A stretch of 32,537 nt of DNA from the NCBI GenBank assembly GCA_947377425.1, contig CANCFZ010000003.1, positions 1-32,537 of the forward strand. Direction: 5' to 3'. Every line of letters starts with the position of its first letter. Position 1 is the first letter of the stretch. A program made the translations under genes and the position numbers. This document shows, one piece after another, positions 8,784 to 18,919 of this stretch. The notes beneath the pieces are model-generated. The model was given only the letters and a program-made list of their open reading frames with translations, ran no database searches and had not been told where the DNA came from. This DNA is from Flavobacteriaceae bacterium. Its GTDB lineage: Bacteria > Bacteroidota > Bacteroidia > Flavobacteriales > Flavobacteriaceae.

Positions 8784-8784
8784 T

Positions 8785-10122
8785 TTATTTTATTTCTTCT
8801 TTATTAGATAAACTTTCTGATAATTCTTCCAAAGTTTGACCTTTAGTTTCTGGCATTTTTAAAAATACCCATATTAATTGTAATACCATCATCAAACAAA
8901 ATATAATAAAAACAGTTGCAGTACCAATAGTTTTAAATAAATAAGGAATAAATGATGGAATTAATGCCGCTAAAATCCAATGAACGGAACATCCAAAGGC
9001 CTGTCCTGCCGCACGTAATTTATTTGGAAAAATCTCAGAAATAAACACCCAAATTACCGCTCCTTGACCAATGGCGTGTGAAGCAATAAACAAGAAGAAA
9101 AATACTGGAACTAACATTCCTTTCCATTCTAGCATAAATGCTGTAGAAACTAATCCAAGCGAGATGATATAACCTATTGAGCCAATATACATTAAAGTTT
9201 TTCTTCCATATTTATCAATTAATGTGATACCTATAATGGTGAATAAAAGATTGATTATTCCAATTCCAATACTGCTTAAAAATGAAGCTGATTTTTCTAA
9301 ACCTGCCAATTCAAAAATTCTAGGTGCATAATATAAAAAGGCGTTTATACCCGAAAGTTGATTAAAAAAAGCAATAAAAAAAGCTAATAATAATGGTTTT
9401 CTATATTTCTTCATAAATATATTTTCATCCACAGTTTCTTTCGATTTTTCGGTTTCTATTGCTTTAATTTCTTCATCTAGATTAGAATTTGGGTTTATTT
9501 GCTTTAAAATAGCAATAGCTTTAGTTTTATCTTTCAAATAGTCCAAAATCCAACGTGGACTCTCGGGTACACCAAATACTAAAATAGTATAAATTAATGC
9601 CGGAAAAGCTTGAATTCCTAGCATCCAACGCCAAGAATTTTCTCCAATATCTTGCAAGAAATAATTAGATGTAAACGCTATCAATATTCCAAAAACAATA
9701 TTGAATTGGTATAATGCAACCAGTTTACCTCTGTCTTTCGCAGGAGCAATTTCAGACACATAAGTAGGAGCAGCAATAGTTGATGCGCCAATACCTAATC
9801 CTCCAATGAATCTGAAAAATGCAAATACCACAGTGTTTTCTGCTAATGAAGTTCCTAATGCCGAAACAAAAAACAAAACACCTATAATAATTAACGTTTT
9901 TTTGCGCCCTAATTTATTAGTAGGAATAGCTCCAAAAATAGCTCCAATAACAGTTCCCCATAATGCCGATGACATGACTACTAATCCGTGATACAAATCA
10001 GAAGTATGCCAAAGTGCTTGCAATTGTTTATCTGCTCCTGAAATAACTACAGTGTCGAATCCAAATAAAAATCCAGCTAATGCTACTATAATTGACCAAT
10101 AAAATATTTTTCTATTATTCAT
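8785..10122 (-). CDS. MFS sugar porter family transporter
   Basis: GFLFGFDTVVISGA, GRKKTLIIIG, PESPRWIL, PETKGQTLEEL motifs; twelve-TM pattern. ATG at 10122 preferred over the TTG start at 10146. Confidence 0.9.
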   Translation of the reverse strand: MNNRKIFYWSIIVALAGFLFGFDTVVISGADKQLQALWHTSDLYHGLVVMSSALWGTVIGAIFGAIPTNKLGRKKTLIIIGVLFFVSALGTSLAENTVVFAFFRFIGGLGIGASTIAAPTYVSEIAPAKDRGKLVALYQFNIVFGILIAFTSNYFLQDIGENSWRWMLGIQAFPALIYTILVFGVPESPRWILDYLKDKTKAIAILKQINPNSNLDEEIKAIETEKSKETVDENIFMKKYRKPLLLAFFIAFFNQLSGINAFLYYAPRIFELAGLEKSASFLSSIGIGIINLLFTIIGITLIDKYGRKTLMYIGSIGYIISLGLVSTAFMLEWKGMLVPVFFFLFIASHAIGQGAVIWVFISEIFPNKLRAAGQAFGCSVHWILAALIPSFIPYLFKTIGTATVFIIFCLMMVLQLIWVFLKMPETKGQTLEELSESLSNKEEIK

Positions 10123-10136
10123 AAATTTATACTTTG

Positions 10137-11624
10137 TTATTTCCAAACTCTGGAAATTGAATTAATTTTTAAGTTGGTTAAAGGAATATTGTCTTTGGTA
10201 ATGATATTCAAATTTGAATAATTCTCGGTAGGAAAAAACAAATTAGTCATAGAATACTTTCCTTTATTTAATAAAATTTCGACAGATGATTTATCTAAAA
10301 CAATTTGAAATGAAGTGATTATATCGTGCAGTTGCATCACTTGTGGTTTAGTTGCAAATACGTCACTAAAGTTTTTTATTCCAGAATTACTTCTATCAGT
10401 AATTAATTGATTTTCAGATAATGTTATTGTAAAAACTTCTCCTTTTGAATTTAAAAGTGATATAATAACATCTGTATTTTTTTCAAGATTGAAATTGACC
10501 TCCGTTTGAGATAAGTCTATATTCATTTTTTCAAATGGAGTATCTACTTTTTCTTGTTCAAATACTGATTTTGTCAAAGTAGAAAATTGAGCAATCATTT
10601 TTTGATTAAGATAAAATTCGTTTTTATCTTTTTTTAATTCTAATTCTCTAGGCATTGTCATTGCACTACGCCATACTTCGGTTGGAACTTTGGTAGCATA
10701 TTGCCAATTACTCATCCAAGCCAAGAGAATTCTTTTATTATCAGGAACATTGGAGAAGGTAACTGCCGCATAAAAATCGGTGCCATTGTCCATCCAAATA
10801 GATTTTTGGTTGTTTGAAAATGTTTTACCATCAAAATCGCCAACAAAATATCGTGTTCCAGAACCGCCATTTGGAGCTTTATCTCCATGATTTACTATCA
10901 TAACCCATTTGGTTTCGCCAGAAGCAATTTTCATTGGAAACAAATCTGGACATTCCCAAACACCTAAATATTTTAAGTCATTTTGTGGTTTGAAATCACT
11001 TTCAAATTGCCATTCTTTTAAATTAACGGAAGACCAAATTTTGATTTTATCACCAACAGCCAAAACCATATTCCATTTTTTAATTGACTCGTTCCAAAAT
11101 ACTTTGGGATCTCTAAAATCTTGTTCGTTAGAGTTCTTTAAAACTGGATTTTCTTTATATTTCGTCCAGGTTTTTCCTTCATCTAAACTATAGGCAATTC
11201 CTTGACTTTCGGTATTTTTATTTCCTTTTTTCCAAATTTCATCATTATGGTATGTAAAAATGGCAACCATAGCATTCTTACCAAATCCAGAAGTATTATT
11301 TTGATCAATTACAGCGCTTCCTGAAAAAATCCATCCTAGTTTATCAGGATATAATGCAATTGGAAGGTGTTCCCAATGTAATAAATCATTACTAACAGCA
11401 TGTCCCCAATGCATTGGTCCCCATATAATTCCTTCAGGGTAATATTGATAAAACAAATGATACTTTCCATTAAGATAAACTAATCCGTTAGGATCATTCA
11501 TCCATTTGGCAGTAGGAGTAAAGTGAAATTGTAAACGATAAGGTTCGTTATAATTAGTTGATTTATTTTGAGAAAAAGTCAACTGACATAGTAAAGTCAA
11601 CAAAAAAACATGTGAAATTTTCAT
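10137..11624 (-). CDS. Glycoside hydrolase family 32 (invertase/levanase-like), exported
   Basis: Signal peptide MKISHVFLLTLLCQLTFSQ; WMNDPNGLVYLNGKYHLFYQYYP, FRDPKVFW and WECPDLF GH32 motifs. Confidence 0.93.
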   Translation of the reverse strand: MKISHVFLLTLLCQLTFSQNKSTNYNEPYRLQFHFTPTAKWMNDPNGLVYLNGKYHLFYQYYPEGIIWGPMHWGHAVSNDLLHWEHLPIALYPDKLGWIFSGSAVIDQNNTSGFGKNAMVAIFTYHNDEIWKKGNKNTESQGIAYSLDEGKTWTKYKENPVLKNSNEQDFRDPKVFWNESIKKWNMVLAVGDKIKIWSSVNLKEWQFESDFKPQNDLKYLGVWECPDLFPMKIASGETKWVMIVNHGDKAPNGGSGTRYFVGDFDGKTFSNNQKSIWMDNGTDFYAAVTFSNVPDNKRILLAWMSNWQYATKVPTEVWRSAMTMPRELELKKDKNEFYLNQKMIAQFSTLTKSVFEQEKVDTPFEKMNIDLSQTEVNFNLEKNTDVIISLLNSKGEVFTITLSENQLITDRSNSGIKNFSDVFATKPQVMQLHDIITSFQIVLDKSSVEILLNKGKYSMTNLFFPTENYSNLNIITKDNIPLTNLKINSISRVWK

Positions 11625-11725
11625 TTATTTTTACAAAAGAGTATTAAAATTTTAAGAATATTAAATAAACCCTAAAAATATTAAAAAAAATGAAATATGT
11701 GGTGAAAATGTATGAAAAGGAGTTG

Positions 11726-11753
11726 TTTTCTAAAACGAAAACGTTTTAGAAAA
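11726..11753. promoter_or_regulatory. Candidate LacI-family operator upstream of the GH32-MFS-kinase genes
   Basis: Perfect inverted repeat TTTTCTAAAACG-AAAA-CGTTTTAGAAAA containing AAAACGTTTT; no T-tract following it on the minus strand. Confidence 0.5.
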
Positions 11754-12431
11754 TTATTTGTTTAAAAATTTAAGAAGTAATGATTCCATAAATTTGTAAC
11801 CATTCAAGTTTGGATGAACTCCATCATCTCCGTATTTTTTATCTAATCCTTTGTTGTCATCAACCATTGCCGAATAATAATCTATATAAGAAATTTTGTT
11901 TTTTAAGGCATACTCTTTTATCATTTTATTCAGCTCAATAACTTTGTCTGCTGGTTGAAGTTTTGGATTCCAATAAAAAATATTTGAAGGTAAAACAGCA
12001 CAAAGAACAACTTTAATCTTATTTAATTTGGCCAATTCTGCCATAGAAACAATATTGCCAAAAATAGCTTCAAGAGTAATTGGTCCCGTATTTTCTGCAA
12101 TATCATTTATTCCTGCTAAAATAACAACTGTTGAGGGTTTCAAATTGATTACATCTTGTCGGAAACGAAGCAACATTTGTTGAGTAGTTTGCCCGCTAAT
12201 TCCTCTATCTATTAGATTATTATATTTAAAAAAAGCACTATCGTTTACTTTCCAAAATTCGGTAATGGAATCCCCCATTAAAACGATTGGTTTTGCACTT
12301 GGTGTTTGCAACAAAATGTTATTTTCCGTTGCATATTTCTTTAAATTAGGCCAATCTTTTTTCATAATATCATCTTGACTATATGCTAAAAATAAAGGAA
12401 AAATTAAAATCATAAAAATAATTTTTCTCAT
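11754..12431 (-). CDS. SGNH/GDSL-type hydrolase, exported
   Basis: Signal peptide, block I VLMGDSITEFW, GISGQTT, AGINDI, DGVHPNLNGY. Confidence 0.88.
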   Translation of the reverse strand: MRKIIFMILIFPLFLAYSQDDIMKKDWPNLKKYATENNILLQTPSAKPIVLMGDSITEFWKVNDSAFFKYNNLIDRGISGQTTQQMLLRFRQDVINLKPSTVVILAGINDIAENTGPITLEAIFGNIVSMAELAKLNKIKVVLCAVLPSNIFYWNPKLQPADKVIELNKMIKEYALKNKISYIDYYSAMVDDNKGLDKKYGDDGVHPNLNGYKFMESLLLKFLNK

Positions 12432-12438
12432 AATTATA

Positions 12439-13035
12439 TTATTTTAATCCCAAACGAGATTTGAGTTTCAAAAATAATAATGCAATTGTATAAGAATCGT
12501 CCGTTGTAGAAATGCGTTCGGTTTTAGCAATTTTAAAAATATGACTCAACTCGTCTAATGAAAAATTTTTATCATTAATATCATGAAGTTTTTTGTACAT
12601 AACTTCAATATCTAAAGCTTCATTTTTGAGTCTTCCACAACCTAATTTTTCTAGCGCCTCATTAATCATTTCTATATCAAAATTTATGCGATGTCCCACT
12701 AAAGTTGAATTTCCAATATAATTAACTAAAAATTCCATTGCTTGAACTTCCGATAATTTAGGTTGTTCAGATTCTAAAAGAAAATCATTAGGCATGCCAT
12801 TATCGTGAAGAAATTTATATTGTGGAATAGTTACTTCAAATACATCTCCAATAATAATATTATCATTAACTACAGCAACTGCTCCAAAAGATAAAATAAC
12901 ATCTTTTTTAGGATTTAATCCTGTTGTATCAACACTTAAAGCGACATAACGGTCACTTTTCTTATCTAATTTAGATAAATAGATTTTCCAAAATTCTGGA
13001 TGATCTTTATTTATATTTTTTATCCAATCGAGCAT
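12439..13035 (-). CDS. 3'-5' exonuclease, DnaQ/DEDD-like
   Basis: YVALSVDTTGLNPKKDVILSFGAV (Exo I-like), LVGHRINFDIEMINEAL (Exo II-like), DDSYTIALLFL (Exo III-like). Confidence 0.85.
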   Translation of the reverse strand: MLDWIKNINKDHPEFWKIYLSKLDKKSDRYVALSVDTTGLNPKKDVILSFGAVAVVNDNIIIGDVFEVTIPQYKFLHDNGMPNDFLLESEQPKLSEVQAMEFLVNYIGNSTLVGHRINFDIEMINEALEKLGCGRLKNEALDIEVMYKKLHDINDKNFSLDELSHIFKIAKTERISTTDDSYTIALLFLKLKSRLGLK

Positions 13036-13037
13036 GA

Positions 13038-14948
13038 TTATGAAAATTGAGTAAGTTGAAATCTATCTTTAATTAAATCTTCCAATTCACGCATAGGAAT
13101 AAGGGCATTTTTGAGTTTTTCTTTATCTACTTTATTTAGTTCTTCTAAATTAATATACTGCCCTGAACTATCATTTTTTAAACCTTCTTGAGCTCTAAAT
13201 TTTGATAATAATAAAAAAGCATCAGCACAATTAAGATAAATTTCTGAATATTTAGGATCAATCATAGCTAATTGCTTATATCTCAAATAAGTACTGTTTA
13301 TTCCTCTTATATTGTTACTCAAAACTAATAATCGAGCACCATCAATTAATGGCATTAGTGCTTTGGTTTTAATATCAAACTTGCCTTTATATTCGCCTTC
13401 TTCTTCTAAATTAAATTTTTTAAAGAAATTTAGAGGTGCTGGTTTTTTTAGAGCATCATTTCCTAGATAATCAAAGAAAAGAGCATTATTTTTTGCGTTT
13501 TTGAAAATTACATCTGTTATTGCATCTTCAATTTTTTGTTCTCCAAAAGCAATTTCATAATCAAAGAAAACACTACTTATTTCATTGGATTTTTCACCTG
13601 GAGTATTCATCCAATTATTATATTGTTTTGACCAATCAGTCAATGATTTGCACCAAAGCATATTGCTTGCCATGTGTCCTTGTGGGCAAAAAACAAATCC
13701 AACTTTTTCTAATGTTGCAGTTGTTTTTTTAGCTAATTTCAAAAAATAATCTTTTACATCACGATATTTCTCGGCTGTGACATCTTCAAATACTAAAATA
13801 CTGTCTTGGTCTGTTAATAACAATTGCTCTTTACGTCCTTGACTTCCAATACTTAACCATGCAAAACGAGCAGGAGGAGAGCCTAAATCTAAAATAGCCT
13901 GTTCTACAGCTCTTTTTACTATAGCAAGTGTGATTTCGCCAGCAATACTATTAATGTGAGTAAGTGGAATATTTTTATTTAAAGACGATTGAATAATATC
14001 TGCTAATTTATCACGAACCAATTTTAGTTCTTTTGCTGATTGCGAGCGCTTGATTTCTTTTAAAAGAACACCAGGATTATTGGCTTGAGCAACAACTAAA
14101 TCATGCTCAGATATTATTCCTTTTACATCTGATTTATCAGTTCCATCATGAGTGACACACAAGTGAGTAACTCCATATTTTAGCATAATTAACTGCGCTT
14201 CAGCAACTGAAATATTTTCAGTTACAGTAATAACAGGTGATGCCATTATTTTATCTATTGTATTTGAAAATGCTACACGACCAGTTGCTACTTTAGAACG
14301 AAAATCTTTATCGGTTACAATACCAACAGGATAGCCATTTTCGGTAATTAAAACACTATCCAACATCGTATCTGTAACTAATTGAGCGGCATCTTTTATA
14401 ATTGTTCCGGTGCTAATTTTTAAAGGAGTTTTGTTATAAGTTAAAGATTGAAAATACAGCATATCAGACTGATTGTCAGAATAACCAACATTATCAGAAA
14501 TTAAACCGTGATCTTTATCTAAATTTCCTTTTGTATTTGCTGCAAAACTTTCTAACAAGAAGTTTAAAACATCAGAATTTTGAGCAACAAATGGTTTGAA
14601 AGTTGCTATAGGAATAGCATAAACAATACTTTCTTCACGAGCTTTTGCTGTCATTTGGTAATTATTTTTGGCAAAAAATGGACGTAAACCAAAAATATCA
14701 CCAGCGTAACATTTGTTCAAAAGAGTTTCCTCAGCATCAGAAATTACCGTTAAATGAATCACGCCAGAAGCAACTACATAAAATGAATCGTGTAAAATAT
14801 CATTAATTTGAAATAATGATTTGTGTTTTTCTAAATTGATAACACGAATTGTATTGGCAATTTTAATTAAATCATCGAACGAAAGATAATTAAATGGTTC
14901 GTATTCTTTTAAAAAATTGGCTACGCGTTGTGAAATAGCATTTGTCAT
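13038..14948 (-). CDS. cNMP-binding, CBS pair and DUF294 putative nucleotidyltransferase protein
   Basis: N-terminal cyclic-nucleotide-binding-like region, two CBS-like repeats (DSVLITENGYPVGIVTDKDFR; GVTHLCVTHDG...GIISEHDL), LSIGSQGRKEQLLLTDQDSILVFED nucleotidyltransferase motif. Confidence 0.88.
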   Translation of the reverse strand: MTNAISQRVANFLKEYEPFNYLSFDDLIKIANTIRVINLEKHKSLFQINDILHDSFYVVASGVIHLTVISDAEETLLNKCYAGDIFGLRPFFAKNNYQMTAKAREESIVYAIPIATFKPFVAQNSDVLNFLLESFAANTKGNLDKDHGLISDNVGYSDNQSDMLYFQSLTYNKTPLKISTGTIIKDAAQLVTDTMLDSVLITENGYPVGIVTDKDFRSKVATGRVAFSNTIDKIMASPVITVTENISVAEAQLIMLKYGVTHLCVTHDGTDKSDVKGIISEHDLVVAQANNPGVLLKEIKRSQSAKELKLVRDKLADIIQSSLNKNIPLTHINSIAGEITLAIVKRAVEQAILDLGSPPARFAWLSIGSQGRKEQLLLTDQDSILVFEDVTAEKYRDVKDYFLKLAKKTTATLEKVGFVFCPQGHMASNMLWCKSLTDWSKQYNNWMNTPGEKSNEISSVFFDYEIAFGEQKIEDAITDVIFKNAKNNALFFDYLGNDALKKPAPLNFFKKFNLEEEGEYKGKFDIKTKALMPLIDGARLLVLSNNIRGINSTYLRYKQLAMIDPKYSEIYLNCADAFLLLSKFRAQEGLKNDSSGQYINLEELNKVDKEKLKNALIPMRELEDLIKDRFQLTQFS

Positions 14949-15094
14949 AAATGTGATATAATTTTATAAAAATATAAAAAATACAGTAATCCGCAAAAGT
15001 AAAGAAGATAAAGATTGTAAAGAATTTAAAGATGTATATTTATTACAACTTAAATTATGATATCGAGCTTTATAAAATTAAGTGTTATGTTTTG

Positions 15095-15126
<32 letters not shown>

Positions 15127-15165
15127 TGCAAATTGAGACGTTTAAAAAAAGTAGATTTTTAGTCA

Positions 15166-16704
15166 TTAATCAGCTTCATTCATGACTTTTATTCGATATA
15201 TTCTACCAATAGCAATTGTTAATTTTAAAGTGTAATCTTCAATAAGCCAACTTCTGTAGTTTTTTGTAACGTTTCCTAAACAAATACAATATTGTTTAAT
15301 TCTATATTCAATATCATCATTTAATTCCTTAGAAAGTTTTCTAGCATCAGATAATTCTTCGGTATTTTCAACACACATTGTTGCATGTTGTTCTAAAGAT
15401 TTTTCAAGAATTGTTTTAGCTTTCATATTATTTTTGACTGTAAATTTAAATTCTTCATTTACATCCATAGCTATATCAATTGATTTACTAAATTTTTTAC
15501 GCAATTCATCTGGCATGATATATTTAAAATTACTTTCAATATCTGCATCATCTCGAAGGCTTTCTAAATAATATTCGGGAGATTTAAAAATATGTTGCCA
15601 ATCCATTGGATTATTCCACAAACCAAATCGTAATGCGTTGTTTCCTAAATCAATAACATTAAAATTATCTTTGTGTGGTAATTTTCTAGAACCGCGACCA
15701 ATCATTTGAAAATAAAGCGTCAATGATTTTGTAGCACGATTTAATATGATGGTTTCAACCGTTGGCTCATCAAATCCTGTAGTTAAAATCCCAACCGATG
15801 TTAAAATTGCATCTGGAGTTTTCTTGAACCAATGTAAAATTTCCTTTCGGTCTTCTGTAGTTGTTGTGTTGTCTAAATGACGAATGTTATATCCAGCATG
15901 TCTAAAACTCTCGTAAACATGCAAGGAAGTATTGATTCCGTTATTGAAAATTAAGGTTTTCTTTCCGAGGGATTTCTCAGTATAAGCGTGCAATAATTTC
16001 TCTTGCATAACCATATTACTGTACAAATCATCCGAAGATTTTACAGTATAATCACCATTTATTCCAACTTTTAATGATGTTAATCCAACATCATAACTAT
16101 AAGTTGTTGCTTTTGCAAGAAATCCTTCGTCAATAAGATTTTGAATGGTATCACCAACAATTAATTCATTGTAATTTTCATACATCGGCAACTTGATATT
16201 TGAACTCAATGGTGTTGCCGTAACTCCAAGTATAAAAGCATTTCCGAAGGCGCTAAATAACTTCCTGAATGAATTGAAGTGAGCTTCGTCAATTATCACT
16301 AAACCAACATCTTCTATTTCTAATTTTTCATCATTAAGACGATTTTTTAGAGTTTCAACCATTGCTACAAAACACGAATATTCTTGTTGATCTGGTAATT
16401 CTTTGATGGCGCTGTTTATAATTTTATTTTTAACATCAAAAGCCTTAAGCATTTTGGAAGTTTGCTTACAAAGTTCGATGCGGTGTGTTAAAACAACAAC
16501 TTTTTTATTGTGCTGTTCTAAATAACGTCTTGTAATTTCTGAAAAAATAACTGTTTTTCCACCACCAGTTGGCAATTGATAAAGCAAATGATAATTTTTA
16601 GGTGCATTATCTAATCGTTCGAATATTTTATCAATATCGCCTTTTTGGTAACTATAAAGCTCCTTTTTTTCTTCAATTTCGGCAAGTAAATCCTTTTTTG
16701 GCAT
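15166..16704 (-). CDS. DEAD/DEAH-box SF2 helicase
   Basis: Motif I LPTGGGKTVIF, motif II VIIDEAH, motif III GVTATP, motif VI QMIGRGSRK. Confidence 0.92.
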   Translation of the reverse strand: MPKKDLLAEIEEKKELYSYQKGDIDKIFERLDNAPKNYHLLYQLPTGGGKTVIFSEITRRYLEQHNKKVVVLTHRIELCKQTSKMLKAFDVKNKIINSAIKELPDQQEYSCFVAMVETLKNRLNDEKLEIEDVGLVIIDEAHFNSFRKLFSAFGNAFILGVTATPLSSNIKLPMYENYNELIVGDTIQNLIDEGFLAKATTYSYDVGLTSLKVGINGDYTVKSSDDLYSNMVMQEKLLHAYTEKSLGKKTLIFNNGINTSLHVYESFRHAGYNIRHLDNTTTTEDRKEILHWFKKTPDAILTSVGILTTGFDEPTVETIILNRATKSLTLYFQMIGRGSRKLPHKDNFNVIDLGNNALRFGLWNNPMDWQHIFKSPEYYLESLRDDADIESNFKYIMPDELRKKFSKSIDIAMDVNEEFKFTVKNNMKAKTILEKSLEQHATMCVENTEELSDARKLSKELNDDIEYRIKQYCICLGNVTKNYRSWLIEDYTLKLTIAIGRIYRIKVMNEAD

Positions 16705-16779
16705 AGTGATTTTTACAATTTTGCAAAATTACACCTAAAAAAGAGTTTCTCAGCTATTATTTTAAAAAATAACTTTAAA

Positions 16780-17295
16780 TTAATAATCAAATCGTTCGAT
16801 AATAGCATTGAATTCATATTTATTCATCCATTTTTGCTTTATAGTTTCATCTTTTATAGCCACTACTCTACTTTTGAAATCCTCCAAAATACCTTTTTCA
16901 ATCATAAAACTAATTGCTTGTTCAAACGAATTGAGCATACTTTTATAAAAAGCTTGACTATTTATTTGCTTTTCGGATGATAATGCTTGTGCAATTTCAA
17001 TATTGTAAAGCATAACATCTACAATAATAAATGAATCAACTCCAAGTGAAATGAAATGTTTGATGAATTTTTGAGCTACCGAACGCCGCATTTTTGGCTT
17101 TTTCCCTCGAATTGGGAAAAACTCATTGGATATTTTAAGTTTAGCATCTTTTACCAAATTTCGTTCATTTGGATTAAAAACAAAATCATAATAGACTTTT
17201 ACATCTTTAAATTTATCGTACAACTCAATTAATTGCTCTTCAAGTTGGCTTTTATTTAATTCGGATAAATATTTTTTTAAATCTCGTTTACTCAT
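16780..17295 (-). CDS. DUF6155-like protein of unknown function
   Basis: 171 aa; N-terminus MSKRDLKKYLSELNKSQLEEQLIELYDKFKDVKVYYDFVFNPNE resembles this family. Confidence 0.6.
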   Translation of the reverse strand: MSKRDLKKYLSELNKSQLEEQLIELYDKFKDVKVYYDFVFNPNERNLVKDAKLKISNEFFPIRGKKPKMRRSVAQKFIKHFISLGVDSFIIVDVMLYNIEIAQALSSEKQINSQAFYKSMLNSFEQAISFMIEKGILEDFKSRVVAIKDETIKQKWMNKYEFNAIIERFDY

Positions 17296-17382
17296 ATAAA
17301 TGCTAAATTATTGCAAAAGTAACGCACTTTGTAGATTTAATATTAAGGTTATTACTTAATTTTGCATTTCAAAACAAAGACA

Positions 17383-17667
17383 ATGACAAAGATTTTTAAG
17401 GTTACAGCTATTTTAGAAGGATTTTCGTATTTAATTTTACTTTCAAACATGTTATTTATAAAGCCGAATAATATGGTTTTATATAAAACACTGCTTTTTC
17501 CAATAGGAATGACACACGGAATTCTTTTTATTGCTTATCTTTATTTGGCATTTATGATTAAGGAAAAGCAAAATTGGAGTATTAAAGATTTGGCGATAGT
17601 TTTATTAGGTTCGTTAATTCCATTTGGAGCTTTTTTTATAGAAAAGAAATATATGAAAAATGCATAA
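17383..17667 (+). CDS. DUF3817-like small membrane protein
   Basis: KVTAILEGFSYLILLSNMLF...GMTHGILFIAYLYLAF...LGSLIPFGAFFIEKKY. ATG at 17383 preferred over the TTG at 17362. Confidence 0.75.
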   Translation: MTKIFKVTAILEGFSYLILLSNMLFIKPNNMVLYKTLLFPIGMTHGILFIAYLYLAFMIKEKQNWSIKDLAIVLLGSLIPFGAFFIEKKYMKNA

Positions 17668-18919
17668 TATTTTAGAGAAATTATTTGGTTGGTTATATCC
17701 CTTGTTGCGAAAAATTTATTTTGGCGAAACATTGGCTTCTTATATAAGTTTGATTCTTAATATAATCATTTTATGCTTTTTAGCTTATATTACATATATT
17801 GTATTTAGATTAATATTAGTAACAATACTTGCAATTATTGCCAAGAAAACCAAAACTAATTTTGATGATTTATTGGTTTCAAATCAAACCGCCAAATACA
17901 TCGCCCATTTAATTCCATTTGTATTTATTTATAAATCGGTTCCAGTTATTTTAGAACATTATGTTTATTGGGAATCGATGTTTGGCAAATTAGTTGGAAT
18001 TTATATCATTTTATTATCGCTTTGGATAATACGAAGTGTTTTAAAAGCGATTAGAGATTATCTAAAAGAACAACCTCGATTTAGTGATAAGCCAATAGAT
18101 AGTTACATTCAAGTAATTATGATTGTGCTCTGGATATATGGCGTTGGCGTAATTATTTCTAAACTATTTGATATTGACAAAAACACTTTGTTAGGAACTT
18201 TAGGTGCAATTTCGGCTATTGTAATTTTGATTTTTAGAGATACTATTTTAGGATTTGTAGCCAGTGTTCAAGTTTCGTTAAATGATATGGTTCGAATTGG
18301 AGATTGGATTACATTTGATAAATATGGTGCAGATGGTGATGTTATTGAAATTAATTTGGCAACTGTAAAAGTCAGAAATTTTGATAACACAACTACTACA
18401 ATCCCAACTTACAGCTTAATTTCTGATTCGTTTAGAAATTGGCGTGGAATGTTGGATTCAGACGGACGAAGAATTAAAAGACATATTTTGGTTAAAGCTA
18501 AAAGTATCCGATTTTTAACTGATGATGAATTGCAGAAAATGAAAAAAATTCAATTGATTTCTGATTATATTGATATAAGACAAACTGAAATTAGTAAATA
18601 TAACAAAACTTATAATGTTGACAAGGAACTAGCCATAAATGGAAGAAATATGACAAACTTTGGTTTGTTTAGAAAATACATAACTAATTACTTGGAAAAC
18701 TATCCAGGTTTAAATAAGAATATGATTCTACTTTGTCGACAATTACAACCAACTGCACAGGGAATTCCATTAGAAATCTATGCGTTTTCAAAAGATCAAC
18801 GATTTGAACAATACGAATATATTATGGCTGATATTTTTGACCATATTATTGCTTCAATAGCCTACTTTGATTTAGAACTTTATGAAATGCCTTCTGATAA
18901 AAGTAACTTTTTAGGTTAG
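17660..18919 (+). CDS. MscS-family mechanosensitive ion channel
   Basis: Multiple TM segments, then AISAIVILIFRDTILGFVASVQVSLNDMVRIGDWITF (MscS pore and beta domain). Confidence 0.88.
   Translation: MHNILEKLFGWLYPLLRKIYFGETLASYISLILNIIILCFLAYITYIVFRLILVTILAIIAKKTKTNFDDLLVSNQTAKYIAHLIPFVFIYKSVPVILEHYVYWESMFGKLVGIYIILLSLWIIRSVLKAIRDYLKEQPRFSDKPIDSYIQVIMIVLWIYGVGVIISKLFDIDKNTLLGTLGAISAIVILIFRDTILGFVASVQVSLNDMVRIGDWITFDKYGADGDVIEINLATVKVRNFDNTTTTIPTYSLISDSFRNWRGMLDSDGRRIKRHILVKAKSIRFLTDDELQKMKKIQLISDYIDIRQTEISKYNKTYNVDKELAINGRNMTNFGLFRKYITNYLENYPGLNKNMILLCRQLQPTAQGIPLEIYAFSKDQRFEQYEYIMADIFDHIIASIAYFDLELYEMPSDKSNFLG

Noticed and set aside
10909-11193. 94-aa + strand ORF inside GH32
   Set aside because: Antisense to conserved GH32 motifs; chance open frame.
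15166-17295. SF2 helicase plus DUF6155 as a defence island
   Set aside because: Neighbours are housekeeping-like; no nuclease, methylase or integrase signature and no mobile-element borders seen.
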